Program-made: the position numbers and the translations under genes | Notes under the pieces: generated by a model | Told to the model about the DNA's origin: nothing | Databases searched by the model: none | The model's input: only the letters and a program-made list of their open reading frames with translations | Assembly: GCA_016704445.1 (NCBI GenBank) | Contig: JADJAE010000151.1 | Span: 1-64,000 of the forward strand | Reading direction: 5' to 3' | Length of the DNA stretch: 64,000 nt | DNA from: Deltaproteobacteria bacterium | Lineage (GTDB): Bacteria > Myxococcota_A > Polyangia > Polyangiales > Ga0077539 | Shown here: one piece after another, positions 46,467 through 56,121 of the stretch | How the letters are laid out: the number at the start of each line of letters is the position of its first letter | Numbering within the stretch: position 1 is the stretch's first letter

Positions 46467-46784
46467 TCAGGCGCGCTTGCCGAAGAGCGGCTCGGCGAGG
46501 CCCACCGGGCGCAGCACCGTGTCGAACCACCAGATGGCGCCCACCAGCAGGTTGCGCTTGTCGCCGAAGAACTTCGGCGGATTGCCCTTCGCCACGTGGC
46601 CGATGCCCTGGAGCGTCCAGCCCGCGGCGAACATGCTCAGCCCCACCGGGGGGATGATCATCGCGGGCAGCGAGGCCATGATCATCGGGATGCCCACGAG
46701 GTGCGTCGCCTCGCAGATCGGGTCGTCGTGGTACTCGCGGTAGTCCTTGAGCAGCGTCTGCCACTCGTCGTTGAGCAGTGCCAT
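46467..46784 (-). CDS. Mpo1-like (DUF962) membrane protein
   Basis: A 105-residue protein with the family pattern DYREYHDDPICEATHLVGIP: the His-x4-Asn/Ile-x-x-Thr-His metal-site region. Two or three hydrophobic segments follow (MIMASLPAMIIPPVGLSMF, AGWTLQGIGHVAKG). In yeast, Mpo1 is an iron-dependent dioxygenase acting on 2-hydroxy fatty acids; bacterial relatives are small membrane proteins. Its ATG at 46784 is 13 bases after the stop of the FmdB-like gene on the same strand. Confidence 0.82.
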   Translation of the reverse strand: MALLNDEWQTLLKDYREYHDDPICEATHLVGIPMIMASLPAMIIPPVGLSMFAAGWTLQGIGHVAKGNPPKFFGDKRNLLVGAIWWFDTVLRPVGLAEPLFGKRA

Positions 46785-46797
46785 CGGGAGCTCGCTC

Positions 46798-47169
46798 TCA
46801 GGTCTTGGGGGTGCTTGGGGTGCTGGGGGCCGCAGGCGCCGCGGGGGCGCTGCTCGATGCGCTGTCGCCGCCGGTGCTCGGGGCGCTCGGGGCGCTCGTC
46901 CCGCTGTCGCCGCCGGTCGCGCCCGGGGTGGCGGCGGGGGTGCCGCCGACCTTCGATCCGCTGGAGCCGTCGGCCTTCTTGTTGGAGCCGCCGCTGTAGA
47001 GGTCGGCGTACCAGCCGGAGCCCTTCAGGATGAAGTTGGCCGAGTTGATGAGCCGGCGCACCGCCTCGGCCCCGCACGAAGGACACACCTTGATCGGGTC
47101 GTCGGACATGCGCTGCACCTGCTCGAAGGCGTGGTTGCAGGCGCTGCACTGGTAGGAGTACGTGGGCAT
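46798..47169 (-). CDS. FmdB-family zinc-ribbon protein
   Basis: A 123-residue protein. The N-terminal half is the FmdB zinc ribbon (MPTYSYQCSACNHAFEQVQR, then KVCPSCGAEAVRRLI) with two CxxC knuckles. It continues with NFILKGSGWYADLY, also typical of the family. The C-terminal half is a low-complexity Ala/Pro/Ser/Gly tail. The family is a small regulatory or metal-binding protein of uncertain role. It lies in the leftward run with the PspA and YbjN-like genes. Confidence 0.87.
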   Translation of the reverse strand: MPTYSYQCSACNHAFEQVQRMSDDPIKVCPSCGAEAVRRLINSANFILKGSGWYADLYSGGSNKKADGSSGSKVGGTPAATPGATGGDSGTSAPSAPSTGGDSASSSAPAAPAAPSTPSTPKT

Positions 47170-47203
47170 AGGACGCGACGGGTAATCCCGCAGCGCGCGA
47201 CCG

Positions 47204-48019
47204 TCAACCGTTCTGGCGTCGCGCCTTGGCCGCCGTGAGGGCCGCCTCGAGCTCGGCCTCCTCGCTGGCCTCGGTGTGCGCGGCCTCTTCGGTCACGGCG
47301 CTCACCCGGACGTTGGTGGTCCCCTGGGCGGTCGCGGCCACCGGCGGGGAGACGCCCATCTTGCGCTTCAGCTCGTCGAGGGCCATGTCGGCGCCCTTGG
47401 AGACCTCGAGGTCCTTGAAGCGCTGAGAGAGGGCGTCGCCGGAGTACTGCTCGGCCACCTCGGTCTGCGCGTCGGCCTCGGCCTCCATCTGCACGATCTT
47501 CTCCTCCATGCGGTTGAAGGTGTCGAAGGCGCTGTCGTTGGAGAGCCCCTGCATCGTCTCGTGGATGGCCTTCTGCGCCTCCGCCCGCTTCTTGCGCGCG
47601 ACGAGGACGTTCTTCTTGCGCTTGGCCTCCTCGATCTTGTTGTTGAGCGTCTTCAGGGCGGTCTTGAGCTGCTCGACCGCGGTCTTCTGCTTCTGCCACT
47701 GGCGCTCGAACTCCGCCGAGAGGCTCTCGTGCTCCCTCTGCCGGAGCAGCGCCTCCTTGGCGAGGCCGTCGTCGCCCGCGCGCACCGCCATCATGGCCTT
47801 GCGCTCCCACTCCTCGGCGGTGGCCTTCTCGGTCTCGAACTGCTTGGCCAGGCGCTTCTCGTCGGCGATGGCCAGCGCGACCTGCTTCTTGGCCTCCCCG
47901 AGCTGGGTGTTCATCTCCAGGATGACCTGGTTGAGCATCTTCTCCGGGTCCTCACTCTTGGAGATGAGGTCGTTGAGGTTGCTCTTGATCAGCGAGGCCA
48001 GTCTGCCGAAGATTCCCAT
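47204..48019 (-). CDS. pspA: PspA/IM30 family membrane-stress protein
   Basis: A 271-residue, almost entirely helical protein. It begins MGIFGRLASLIKSNLNDLIS, the amphipathic membrane-binding start of PspA, continues with EDPEKMLNQVILEMNTQL, and then long coiled coils (AIADEKRLAKQFETEKATAE). PspA/ESCRT-III-like proteins polymerise on the inner membrane and protect it under stress. The Ala/Glu-rich C-terminus is longer than in E. coli PspA. Upstream on the same strand (60 bp) is a YbjN-like protein, a common partner in membrane-stress loci. Confidence 0.92.
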   Translation of the reverse strand: MGIFGRLASLIKSNLNDLISKSEDPEKMLNQVILEMNTQLGEAKKQVALAIADEKRLAKQFETEKATAEEWERKAMMAVRAGDDGLAKEALLRQREHESLSAEFERQWQKQKTAVEQLKTALKTLNNKIEEAKRKKNVLVARKKRAEAQKAIHETMQGLSNDSAFDTFNRMEEKIVQMEAEADAQTEVAEQYSGDALSQRFKDLEVSKGADMALDELKRKMGVSPPVAATAQGTTNVRVSAVTEEAAHTEASEEAELEAALTAAKARRQNG

Positions 48020-48079
48020 AGGACTATTTGGTTCCCTGTTCGCTGTATCGATTGGGGGGAAACGCGCAGTCGGGGTGTT

Positions 48080-48463
48080 TCAGCCCCGGAGCGAGGCGAC
48101 GTGCTGCGACGCCGCGATGCCAAGGTCGTCGACCACCGCCTGGAACTCGTTGGGGTCGAGGTTGTCGAGCGGCAGCGCCGCCGTGAGGTAGATGCCGTCG
48201 TCCTGCAGGCAGAACGCGCTGTGCAGCAGCCCTGATCCATTGAGCCGGAGGAGGTTCTCGAAGAGGGCCTCGCGGTCGGGCGTGCCGGGCTCCGGGGCGT
48301 CGAGCACCCGCAGCCGGAACACCACCACCGGCGACTCGACCTTGATGGCCAGGTTGTGCAGCCCGGACGCGTCGTCGGTCACGACGAAGAGACCGCCTCC
48401 GAGGTCCTGGTACGGGATCCCGAACTCACCGAGGAATCTCTCCACATCCCGTTCAGTCCGCAT
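48080..48463 (-). CDS. YbjN/T3SS-chaperone-like small protein
   Basis: A 127-residue alpha/beta protein. The pattern ERDVERFLGEFGIPYQDLGG, AIKVESPVVVFRLRVLDAP, LFENLLRLNGSGLLHSAF and LQDDGIYLTAALPLDNLDP matches the YbjN/CesT chaperone-like fold. There is no signal peptide, so it is cytoplasmic. Its place immediately upstream of pspA suggests a linked function, possibly binding PspA or a client. Assignment is by fold pattern only. Confidence 0.75.
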   Translation of the reverse strand: MRTERDVERFLGEFGIPYQDLGGGLFVVTDDASGLHNLAIKVESPVVVFRLRVLDAPEPGTPDREALFENLLRLNGSGLLHSAFCLQDDGIYLTAALPLDNLDPNEFQAVVDDLGIAASQHVASLRG

Positions 48464-48529
48464 GGTGGCGCGGGAGCCTAGCAGGCGAGGTGGCGTGCAA
48501 GCTAGTGCCTCATCGCCAACGCGGAGGGA

Positions 48530-49111
48530 TCACTCCCGGACGTAGGTTCCGATGAGGGAGCCGGAGGCGAGCACGTGGCCTCGCATGGCCCTCACCAGCT
48601 CGTCGCGCGTGGGCGACTCGTCGAGCTCGAGCACCGCGTCGAGCGCGAACACCTGGAAGTAGTAGTGGTGCACCCCGTGCCCGGGCGGAGGCATCGGGCC
48701 CATGTAGCCCGTGTCGTGGCCGCTGTTGCTGCCCTGGTGCGCGGCCGGGACGCCAGGCACCGTGGCGGACTTCCCTACGCCCTCGGGGAGCGAGTGCACC
48801 ATCGCCGGGAGCCCGTGCACCAGCCAGTGGACGAAGGGCGATGGGAAGGGAGCGTCGGGGTCTTCGCAGAGCACCGCCACCGAGCGGGTGCGGTCGGGCA
48901 CCCTCGACCACGACAGCGCCGGGGAGACGTCACTGCCGTCGCCCGCGTAGCGCCGGGGGATCGCCCCGCCCTCCACGAAGGCCGTGCTGCTCACCTCGAT
49001 GCTCGCCCCCGCCGTGAGTTCAGGGCGGTGCACCGCGACCTTCTCGTGCCCCGCCCGGATGGGGCGGATCGCCTTGCCGAACTCGCGCTTCACCGTGTCG
49101 ACGATGCCCAT
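48530..49111 (-). CDS. YbhB/YbcL-family PEBP-like protein
   Basis: A 193-residue phosphatidylethanolamine-binding-protein fold. The signature DGSDVSPALSWSRVPDRTRS and the region CEDPDAPFPSPFVHWLVHGL are present, as is GPMPPPGHGVHHYYFQVFAL, which together form the ligand pocket. Bacterial members are called Raf-kinase-inhibitor-like, but a regulatory role is not established. The extended start (MGIVDTVKREFGKAIRPI) is retained because it has no better internal ATG. The gene is transcribed leftward with the pspA run. Confidence 0.86.
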   Translation of the reverse strand: MGIVDTVKREFGKAIRPIRAGHEKVAVHRPELTAGASIEVSSTAFVEGGAIPRRYAGDGSDVSPALSWSRVPDRTRSVAVLCEDPDAPFPSPFVHWLVHGLPAMVHSLPEGVGKSATVPGVPAAHQGSNSGHDTGYMGPMPPPGHGVHHYYFQVFALDAVLELDESPTRDELVRAMRGHVLASGSLIGTYVRE

Positions 49112-49253
49112 GACGTCACCTCCGCTCCTTCGCCGTGCGCTCGTTCGCGCGCACGAATCTTCGTTGCCAGAAGCATTCCGATGAGGCGCTGCCGCTGGGG
49201 GCGGAGGCGCAGTGCGTGGCAGGTCGGTAACAGTCGTGGCGAAAGCGACCGGG

Positions 49254-50920
49254 CTACAGCGCCCAGAGCGCCGCCATGATGGCGAGCTGGGAGACGGCCA
49301 CGCCCGCGAGCGCCGCGGTGAGCAGGTCGAGGTAGGTGCGCTCCAGGCCGATGGAGCGCAGCAGCGAGCGCTCGTCGCCCGCGTGCAGGATGATCCGGTC
49401 GGCGGCGGTGCCTCCCACCGCGGCCATGGTGGAGTCCATGCGGTACGAGCTGGCGGCCTTGGGGTCTTCGATGCGCCTGCAGTGGCCGAGCACGTAGAGC
49501 GACTCGCCGGGGTCGAGCACGCTCTGCTCGACGGTCCAGCGGAGGTGCCCGGCGCTGGGGTTGAGCGTCCCGATGGGGCTCTGCGCCAGGGTCCTTGCGA
49601 GCACGACGGAGCTGCCCTGCTTGTAGGTCTTCACCGTCGAGCGAAGGTCGACCTCGGCGTGCGAGGGGTCGATCAGCCCGTTGCCGCTCGCGTCGCTCAC
49701 CGGGATGAGGGCGGGCCAGTACTTCCTGGCCACGAGCTGGGTCACCTGCTGCTTGCCGCGGGCGACGGTCTCCTCGACGCGCACCTCCACCCAGGCGTGC
49801 GGCCTCGCGTCCAGAACTCCCGCCGCAGGGGCGCCGTCGTCGCGGACGCTCACCGCCAGCTCGACCACCCCGCCTCTCGCGTCCCTCAGCGGAACCGTCT
49901 GGGCTTCCCTCACCGGCGCCATCGCCCGCTCGAGGTTCTGTCGGCGGTGGCGCACCACGAGGGCGAAGATCGCCGCGGTCGCGCACGCCAGCAGCCCGAA
50001 CAGATAGCCGGGACGCCCGCGAGAGGGCGCGCTGCCGGCCGCGGCGGTCCAGACGATGAGGCCGTGGGCGAGGGCCATGACGAGGGTGAGCGCCACGATG
50101 CCGACGACCTGGGGCCACGCCTTGAAGGCGGGGACGGGACCCGCCCGGCGGAGGAGCGCGTCGGCCAGCGGGCGAGCGCGCATCACGTACCAGAGGTAGG
50201 CCAGCGCCACGAGGATCGCCGCGGCTCCGGCCGCGAGGCGGCCTGCGACGAGGCTGGCGTGCGCGTCGATGCGAGGCTGCGCGGTGCCGTCGCCGGTGGT
50301 GATGGTGAGGGGGGTGCTGCCGCAGCCGGTGAGGTGTGCGCCGTCGGGGTCGGGGCAGCCCTCGACGAAGACGGTCTCGCCGCTGGCGACGCAGTGGGCG
50401 CGCAGCCGACCGCCGTAGGGGACGTCGGCCAGCACCGTGCGAAACCACGCCTCCTGAGCGGCCGGAGCCACCAGCAGATCAGAGGGATCGAGGTCGACGG
50501 GCTCGTTGACGCGGATGCGAGGGGAGCGATCGAGGGCGCGGAGGCCGGGGGCTGCCCCTCGAAGATCGCTCCGGCGGAGCGGGTCCAGGTCCCGTCGAGG
50601 CGCCAGCCGCCGTTCTTGCCCGAGACGTAGTGCTCGTGCTGCACCTCGCAGATCGCCGGTCGATCGCCGCTCGTCGCCCGCAGCGGGGCCGAGAAGCGAA
50701 ACACCCAGCCCGCCTGCGCCGCGCCCGAAGGCAGGCGCAGCCGGTAGAGCGCCGAGCGGGGGTCGAGCACCTCGCGCAGCCCGTTCGAGCAGGCGACCAC
50801 GGCGCCTCCGCAGAACACCAGGGCGATGGCCAGGACGAAGGTCGTGATCAGCGCCCGGCCAGCGAGCCCGGAGTTGCGTTGACCCAGCAGGAAGCGTGAC
50901 CCGAAGCCGGTGCGAGCCAT
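49254..50920 (-). CDS. membrane protein with GIDE-like domain (one frameshift)
   Basis: About 555 residues. An N-terminal membrane helix (TTFVLAIALVFCGGAVVACS) precedes a beta-rich exposed part; several more helices follow (AAAILVALAYLWYVM, VVGIVALTLVMALAHGLIVW). A C-terminal domain reads KQGSSVVLARTLAQ, DPGESLYVLGHCRRIEDP, with a final helix at the end. The VYVLG/HCR pattern resembles the GIDE domain of MULAN-like proteins. A base is missing in CAGCCCCCGGCC near 50549, between EGQPP and LRALDRSPRIRVN. It lies next to two beta-helix lipoproteins on the same strand. No function is proposed. Confidence 0.7.
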
Positions 50921-50971
50921 AGGTCCCGATGATGGCACAGGCCCAGCGAGCGGGTGACGGCGCGGTCGGCG

Positions 50972-52678
50972 CTACGGGTTGTCTGCGAGCGCAGGAGCGA
51001 TCGGCTGGGTGGTCTCGCGGCCGCGGATCGACTCCAGGTCGCCGATGAGGTCGGCGGCTCCATAGAGTCCGATGCCGTAGAGGTTCTGGTCGCCGCGGTT
51101 GCGGAAGAGGGTGCCGCGGGCGGCGTTGACCAGCAGGCCGAAGCGCTCGCTGACGGAGACCTCGTTCTCGACGAGCTGCGTGTCGCCGCGCGATCGGTTG
51201 AGGTGCACCCCGTCGGCCATGGTGACGCTGCCGCTCGACGTGAGCAGCGTGCCCGCGCGGGTCTCGGCGATGCCGTTGCACTGGACGATCCCGGCGCTCG
51301 CGCCCGGGGTGACGACGATGCCGCCGAAGGCGTTGGCGACGAGGAGGCACTCGCCGATGAGCGGGGCGCTGGCGTTGGCGCCGAGGAGCACACCGCCGCC
51401 CGCGTTGGCCGCGATGAGCGCGCCGCGGAGGGTCACCGAGGCGTTGAGCCCCTGGGCGAGCACCCCGACGCGGGCGTTGCCTGCGACGAGGGTTCCAGAC
51501 CCTTGGAGGGCGGGGTCGGTGATGTCTCCGTCGAGGGTGACCGTGGCCCCGGCGCCCACCACGAGGCCGTCGCCGGCCTGGCCGCTGGTGACCTCGGCGA
51601 GGCGGGTGTTCGCGAGGGAGGCGCGGCGCACTTCGACCGTGTGGCGTCCTTCGACGTAGAGGCCCGCGACGCCGTTGCCGTGGCTCACGAGGCCGTCGAG
51701 GCAGTCGCGCGCCCCGGCGGTGGGAGCGGCGCCGAAGCAGGAGGCGCGGCCGTCGGTGAGGTCGGCGTCGCCGAGGAGCACCACGCCGTGGCGGGCGTTG
51801 GCGGTGACGAGGCCTCGGGTGAGCTGGACGTGCGCGGCCTCGACGCGGAGGCCCTGCTGGGCGCCGTCGCGGATGATGACGTCGTCGAGGGTGGCGCTGG
51901 CGCCGGCGCGGAGATGGACGCCGTAGCGCGCGGCGCGGCGGACGGTGAGGCGGGTGGCGGAGAGGGTTCCGCCGGTGAGGCGGAGGGCGTCGTGGCCGTG
52001 GTCGAGGGCGACGTCGCGGAGGGTGACCGAGGCGTCGGTGGCGTCGAGGAGGATGGACGCCTCGGGAGCGGGCGAGTCGCCGGGGTGGCGCAGCGTGAGC
52101 GAGGCGGCGGAGAAGCGGGCGGACGCGCGGACGACGAGGCCCGCGCCATCGGGGGAGAGGGTGAGCGTCGTGGCGGTGGCTCCGGCGCCGACGAGGGTGA
52201 GCTCGGCCGGGAGGGCGAGCGAGGGAGCGAGGGGGTGGTCGCCGCGGGAGAAGACCAGGGTGCGTGCGGTGGGAGCGGAGGCGCGGGCCTCGGCGAGGGA
52301 GGAGAAGGGGCGGTCAGGGGTTCCGTCGCCGCCGGGGGCGATGCCGGAGCGGATGTAGCGCACGGGGGCGGGGAGCGCGGCGGCGTCGGGCCAGTCGGGG
52401 CCCAGGACATCGGGCGAAGCGCCCAGGCGGACGCAGGCGAAGGCATCGGGGGAGGCGCCGGTGCGCAGCGGGGCCTCGTCGGGCGAAGGGCAGGTGGGGG
52501 CGGAGCGGGTGCGCGACGCGAGGGCGCGGCGGATGAAGACCAGCGGGGCGTCGGCAGCGGGCGCGTCGGCAGCGGGCGCGGGGGCGTCGACGGTGGAGGC
52601 GTCGGGGACGGCCGCGGGCGAGGGCGACGAGCAGGCACCGAGGAGGAGCAGCGGGAGGAGGGCGAGGGCGCGGGTCAT
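50972..52678 (-). CDS. parallel beta-helix surface lipoprotein (568 residues)
   Basis: The signal MTRALALLPLLLLGACSS carries a lipobox (LLGAC). A DAPAPAADAPAADAP linker follows, then repeated strands in about 20-residue rungs (SAASLTLRHPGDS, ASVTLRDVALDHGHDALRL, LSATRLTVRRAARYGVHL, ATLDDVIIRDGAQQGLRV). These describe a right-handed parallel beta-helix of the DUF1565/pectate-lyase fold. No catalytic residues are apparent. It is paralogous to the neighbour at 52683, 5 bp upstream on the same strand, so the two were probably made by duplication. Confidence 0.83.
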   Translation of the reverse strand: MTRALALLPLLLLGACSSPSPAAVPDASTVDAPAPAADAPAADAPLVFIRRALASRTRSAPTCPSPDEAPLRTGASPDAFACVRLGASPDVLGPDWPDAAALPAPVRYIRSGIAPGGDGTPDRPFSSLAEARASAPTARTLVFSRGDHPLAPSLALPAELTLVGAGATATTLTLSPDGAGLVVRASARFSAASLTLRHPGDSPAPEASILLDATDASVTLRDVALDHGHDALRLTGGTLSATRLTVRRAARYGVHLRAGASATLDDVIIRDGAQQGLRVEAAHVQLTRGLVTANARHGVVLLGDADLTDGRASCFGAAPTAGARDCLDGLVSHGNGVAGLYVEGRHTVEVRRASLANTRLAEVTSGQAGDGLVVGAGATVTLDGDITDPALQGSGTLVAGNARVGVLAQGLNASVTLRGALIAANAGGGVLLGANASAPLIGECLLVANAFGGIVVTPGASAGIVQCNGIAETRAGTLLTSSGSVTMADGVHLNRSRGDTQLVENEVSVSERFGLLVNAARGTLFRNRGDQNLYGIGLYGAADLIGDLESIRGRETTQPIAPALADNP

Positions 52679-52682
52679 CGGA

Positions 52683-55115
52683 TCAGTTGGGCGAGAGGGG
52701 AAGGCGCACGGAGGGGAGGGCGTCGTCGGCGCAGGTGGCGTCGCGGCCGTTACCTGAGAGGGTAATCGAGTCGAGGGTGATGGCGGCCGATCCGTTGGTG
52801 TTGTTGAGCGTCGCGGCGCACCCGGTGTGGCGGGTGATGACGCCGCGGCGGAGGGTCGTCGCGCCGAGGGAGGCGAGGCCGATCTCGGCGGAGGGGCTTC
52901 CGTCGAGGGTGACGTCGGTGGCGGTGAAGGTGCAGCGCGGCCCGGTGTAGAAGCTGTACGAGCCGAAGACGTTGAAGGGGGTGGCGAAGGTGATCGGGTC
53001 GTAGTCAATGAGCCAACGGCGGGCGCCGCGCACGAAGAGGCCGTCGATCGCAACGGACGACGGGCCATCGAGCACCGGGCCCAGCAGGATGCGCAACGCA
53101 GCGATGTTGGCGGCGGGCAACAGTCCGGCGCGGACGGCGTACGCCAGCAGCACCTCGGTTGGAAACCCAAAGTCCGCGGCCACGACGGCGATGCTAGGCT
53201 GCTGATCGACGCTCACCCTCCGGCCGGTCATGGCCCCGGCGACCCCGGTACCGACGCCGAAGGAGGGATACCGTTCGAGCGGTCGTGCGTTGCGCACGAT
53301 GACGTCTTCCAGGGTCACGAGCGCGCGCGGGTCGACAGGCCTCCCGAGGACCATGTTGAGGTCGACGAGGCGGGTCACGCGCTCGGGGAGACCGATCGCC
53401 CCGATGCCGATCATGGAGGCCTCCTCGATGACCATGCGGCGCGCGTCGAGGCTGCCCACGACGTTTACCGCCATGCCGATGCCGAAGAGGCTGTTGGGAA
53501 GCGGGGCGACCCGGTGGATCAGCGAGTCCCGCACGTCCACGAACCCGAACAGCGTCGAGACGATGCCGATGCCGGTGATGTCGACGAGCTGCGCGCGTCG
53601 CAGCGAGAGGTGCGCGAAGTTCTGCACGCTGATGCCGTGGCCCGCGTCGACGTCGCCCCGCATGGTGCGAAGGAAGAACTGATCGAGGTCGGCGCGGGCC
53701 GAGTCCTCGGTGACGGAGATGCCGCTGCTCGCGTTCTCGATGGAGATGCGCCGGCCGGTCAGGGTCGAGTGGGCCACGATGACGGTGCTGTTGCCGGAGC
53801 TGGTCGTGCCGACGAAGTAGCTGTCGCGCACGGACAGGTCTTCGATCTCGGCGCGAGCGTCCCGCCCGATCATCACGGCCGTCTGCGTCGGGCCTCGGAT
53901 GGACGCCTGTCGGAGCGTCAGCGTGGCGCCGTCCGTCGCCTGCACGGTCGTGGCGCGCGTCCCTCGGATCGCGACGTTCTCGACGATCGCTGTCGCTCCA
54001 GCGTTCTCGGCGATCACGCTGATGTACGCGGTGCCCGGGAACGACGACCGCCGTAGGGTGAGGGTGCCCCCTCCGCCAGCGATCCCATGGTGCCCCATCG
54101 AGGCCGGGTCGAGGTCACTGAACAACGAATCCACGGCCTCGACGGTTGCCCCGTGGTTGACCTCGATGGCGTTGTACCGAGTCCCCGAGAAGATGCATGC
54201 TCGGATCGTCGCCACCGCGCCGTGCTCGGCGAAGACGCCATGCGAGCCCCCCGCGAGATTGACGCCGCGGAGGTCGAGGCGAATCGCCGGTCCGTCCAGG
54301 TTGAACAGCCGCACGCCGTTGGTGCCGGTGAGCTGCACGTTGGCCGCGCACCCGCCGAGGATGTGCATCGGGTGGCGCACCGTGAAGCCCACCGGGTAGT
54401 ACCCCGGGTACAGCAGGAACCACTCCGCCTCGGGCTCCGCCGCGACCGCCTGGTTGAGGTCGGGGTACGGCGCGCGCATCGACCCGTCGGGCGTGAGCGT
54501 GGCCATCTGTCGCACGTACACCACGCGCTGCCCCGCGGCCTCCGGCGGAACCTCCGGGAACCCACCGGGGGGACAGCGCGACTCGTCCGTCGGGGTGCAG
54601 GTCCCGTCCGGGAGCGGTCCGCTGTAGCGCGGGCAGTCGTCTCTCAGCGTCGGTCGGCAGTGCCCTTCGGGCGCGTTGGTCCATCCGGTCGGGCAGACCC
54701 ACGGCGTCGACCACCCGCCTCCGATGCCGCCATCGGGCAGTCGGTAGAAGCGCGTTCCCTCCACCCCATCGGGGTCGCGCACCGTCGCCGGGCTCGTCGG
54801 GTCGTTGCCCTCGCACGCCCCCTCCGCGGCGCCGCCATCGGGCGCGCAGAGCAGCACCGCCGGGCCGCAGCCGCCGTGCTCGGACGCCACCCACCCTTCG
54901 GGGCAGGGGAAGCGCGTCGACACGTCCGCCGCGTCCGCCGCCGCATCGCTCCCCGCGTCGCTCGCGCCCCACGGAACATCCACCCGCCCCGTCACCGTCG
55001 CGTCGCTCGGCGCCACGGCCGCGCCCTGGCCACAGCCCGTCAGGCTCGTGCCCCATATCAACATCATCGCGGCGAGCCACCCCGCCGCGCGCCCCTGTCC
55101 CCCCCGCTGCCCCAT
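52683..55115 (-). CDS. parallel beta-helix surface lipoprotein (810 residues)
   Basis: The ATG at 55115 gives MGQRGGQGRAAGWLAAMML and then a lipobox (TSLTGC). A Cys-containing linker region follows (CPEGWVASEHGGCGPAVLLC). The C-terminal two thirds are beta-helix rungs such as ATIRACIFSGTRYNAIEV, ATVEAVDSLFSDLDPAS, LTLRQASIRGPTQTAVMIG and HLSLRRAQLVDITGIGIVS. It is a relative of the shorter downstream lipoprotein with an added Cys-rich stalk. No enzyme motif is visible, so an adhesin or structural surface role is the best guess. Confidence 0.83.
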   Translation of the reverse strand: MGQRGGQGRAAGWLAAMMLIWGTSLTGCGQGAAVAPSDATVTGRVDVPWGASDAGSDAAADAADVSTRFPCPEGWVASEHGGCGPAVLLCAPDGGAAEGACEGNDPTSPATVRDPDGVEGTRFYRLPDGGIGGGWSTPWVCPTGWTNAPEGHCRPTLRDDCPRYSGPLPDGTCTPTDESRCPPGGFPEVPPEAAGQRVVYVRQMATLTPDGSMRAPYPDLNQAVAAEPEAEWFLLYPGYYPVGFTVRHPMHILGGCAANVQLTGTNGVRLFNLDGPAIRLDLRGVNLAGGSHGVFAEHGAVATIRACIFSGTRYNAIEVNHGATVEAVDSLFSDLDPASMGHHGIAGGGGTLTLRRSSFPGTAYISVIAENAGATAIVENVAIRGTRATTVQATDGATLTLRQASIRGPTQTAVMIGRDARAEIEDLSVRDSYFVGTTSSGNSTVIVAHSTLTGRRISIENASSGISVTEDSARADLDQFFLRTMRGDVDAGHGISVQNFAHLSLRRAQLVDITGIGIVSTLFGFVDVRDSLIHRVAPLPNSLFGIGMAVNVVGSLDARRMVIEEASMIGIGAIGLPERVTRLVDLNMVLGRPVDPRALVTLEDVIVRNARPLERYPSFGVGTGVAGAMTGRRVSVDQQPSIAVVAADFGFPTEVLLAYAVRAGLLPAANIAALRILLGPVLDGPSSVAIDGLFVRGARRWLIDYDPITFATPFNVFGSYSFYTGPRCTFTATDVTLDGSPSAEIGLASLGATTLRRGVITRHTGCAATLNNTNGSAAITLDSITLSGNGRDATCADDALPSVRLPLSPN

Positions 55116-55192
55116 CACGTCTCCGGCTATGACCTCAGCGGCGGACGCTAACAGGGCACGAGCGACGCCAGCAATCGCGCCGTACCGTAGTC

Positions 55193-56000
55193 TCAGCCGC
55201 CGACGAAGACGCCTTCGACGGTGTTCGCCGTCACGACCCGGGTGAGCCATCGGCGCAGCGTCGAGAGGTCACGACACGCTGCGATGCGTCGCGCCTGTCC
55301 ATCGTCGAGCTGCCACCCGCGCGCTTCGATGGTCGCCACGAGCGCAGCGCGAAGCGCGACCAGAGGCCCTCTTCGCGCGCCCCTCTTCGCGGCCCTCTTC
55401 ACGACCCTCTTCGCGTACCGCATCGAGGCTCCCGTAGCCCTTCGAGGCCAGCAGGTTGCGCAGCGTCACCTCGTGCGCCGCGTCGCGGTCGTACAGCGCT
55501 CGCACCGGCACCGACAGCTCCAGCACCCCGGGCGCGGCGAGCGTCCCCTCGTCGCCCACGGTGCGCATGGCCGCCCCGGCTTCGTGGATCTCCACCCGCC
55601 GCGGACCCACCAGCCGCACCACCCACACCCAGCGCGTACCGGCCGCGAGGAGCTCGGCGATCTTCGTCTTCAGCTCGGCCTCGTCCTGGCCTCGCCCCGC
55701 GTACTCCACCGCGAGCGGCGCCTGGGTCGCCCAGGTCCCTTCGCCGCCCTCGAAGTTCACCGTCACATCGGGCGCCCGCAGCGTGTCGGGCCCCAGCGCG
55801 AGGCCCGTGTCGACGCCCGCGCTGCGCACCGCGGGATCGCTGTCGAGCACCGCGAAGCCCAGGCCGTTGGGGCCGCTTCCGTCGCGCCCCGTCGGCGCGC
55901 AGAAGATCGGGTGACCCTGCGAGAGCTCGTAGGGGTCGCCCGAACGAAGCTGCCCGGGTCGAAAGGGACCGCGCTGGTACTTGCGATGACCGTCGCTCAT
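55193..56000 (-). CDS. Uma2-like nuclease-family protein (one frameshift)
   Basis: The start is ATG 56000 (MSDGHRKYQRGPFRPGQLRS). The core has the Uma2/DUF820 pattern: TLRAPDVTVNFEGGEGTW, then PLAVEYAGRGQDEAELKTKI, with the acidic residues and Glu-x-Lys-like element of the PD-(D/E)XK fold, then WVWVVRLVGPRRVEIHE. A tail of REEG repeats follows, and one extra G at about 55370 must be removed to reach LVALRAALVATIEARGWQLD. The end ARRIAACRDLSTLRRWLTRV is a C-terminal domain shared with the gene at 57279. Cellular function is unknown; the family proliferates in myxobacteria. Confidence 0.7.
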
Positions 56001-56121
56001 CGCCTCGACGCTACCACCGCGCCCCATCGCTCGCTCATCGCCGCGGCGGTGCCACGGATCCCGGAGCTTCCACGGAGACGATTGACGCCGTCGCCGTGCG
56101 GCGGCTTAGCTACGCCGCACG

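Noticed and set aside
49212..50630. Plus-strand frame of 472 codons
   Set aside because: It lies opposite the GIDE-like membrane protein, whose helices and motifs are clear, and shows only low-complexity sequence.
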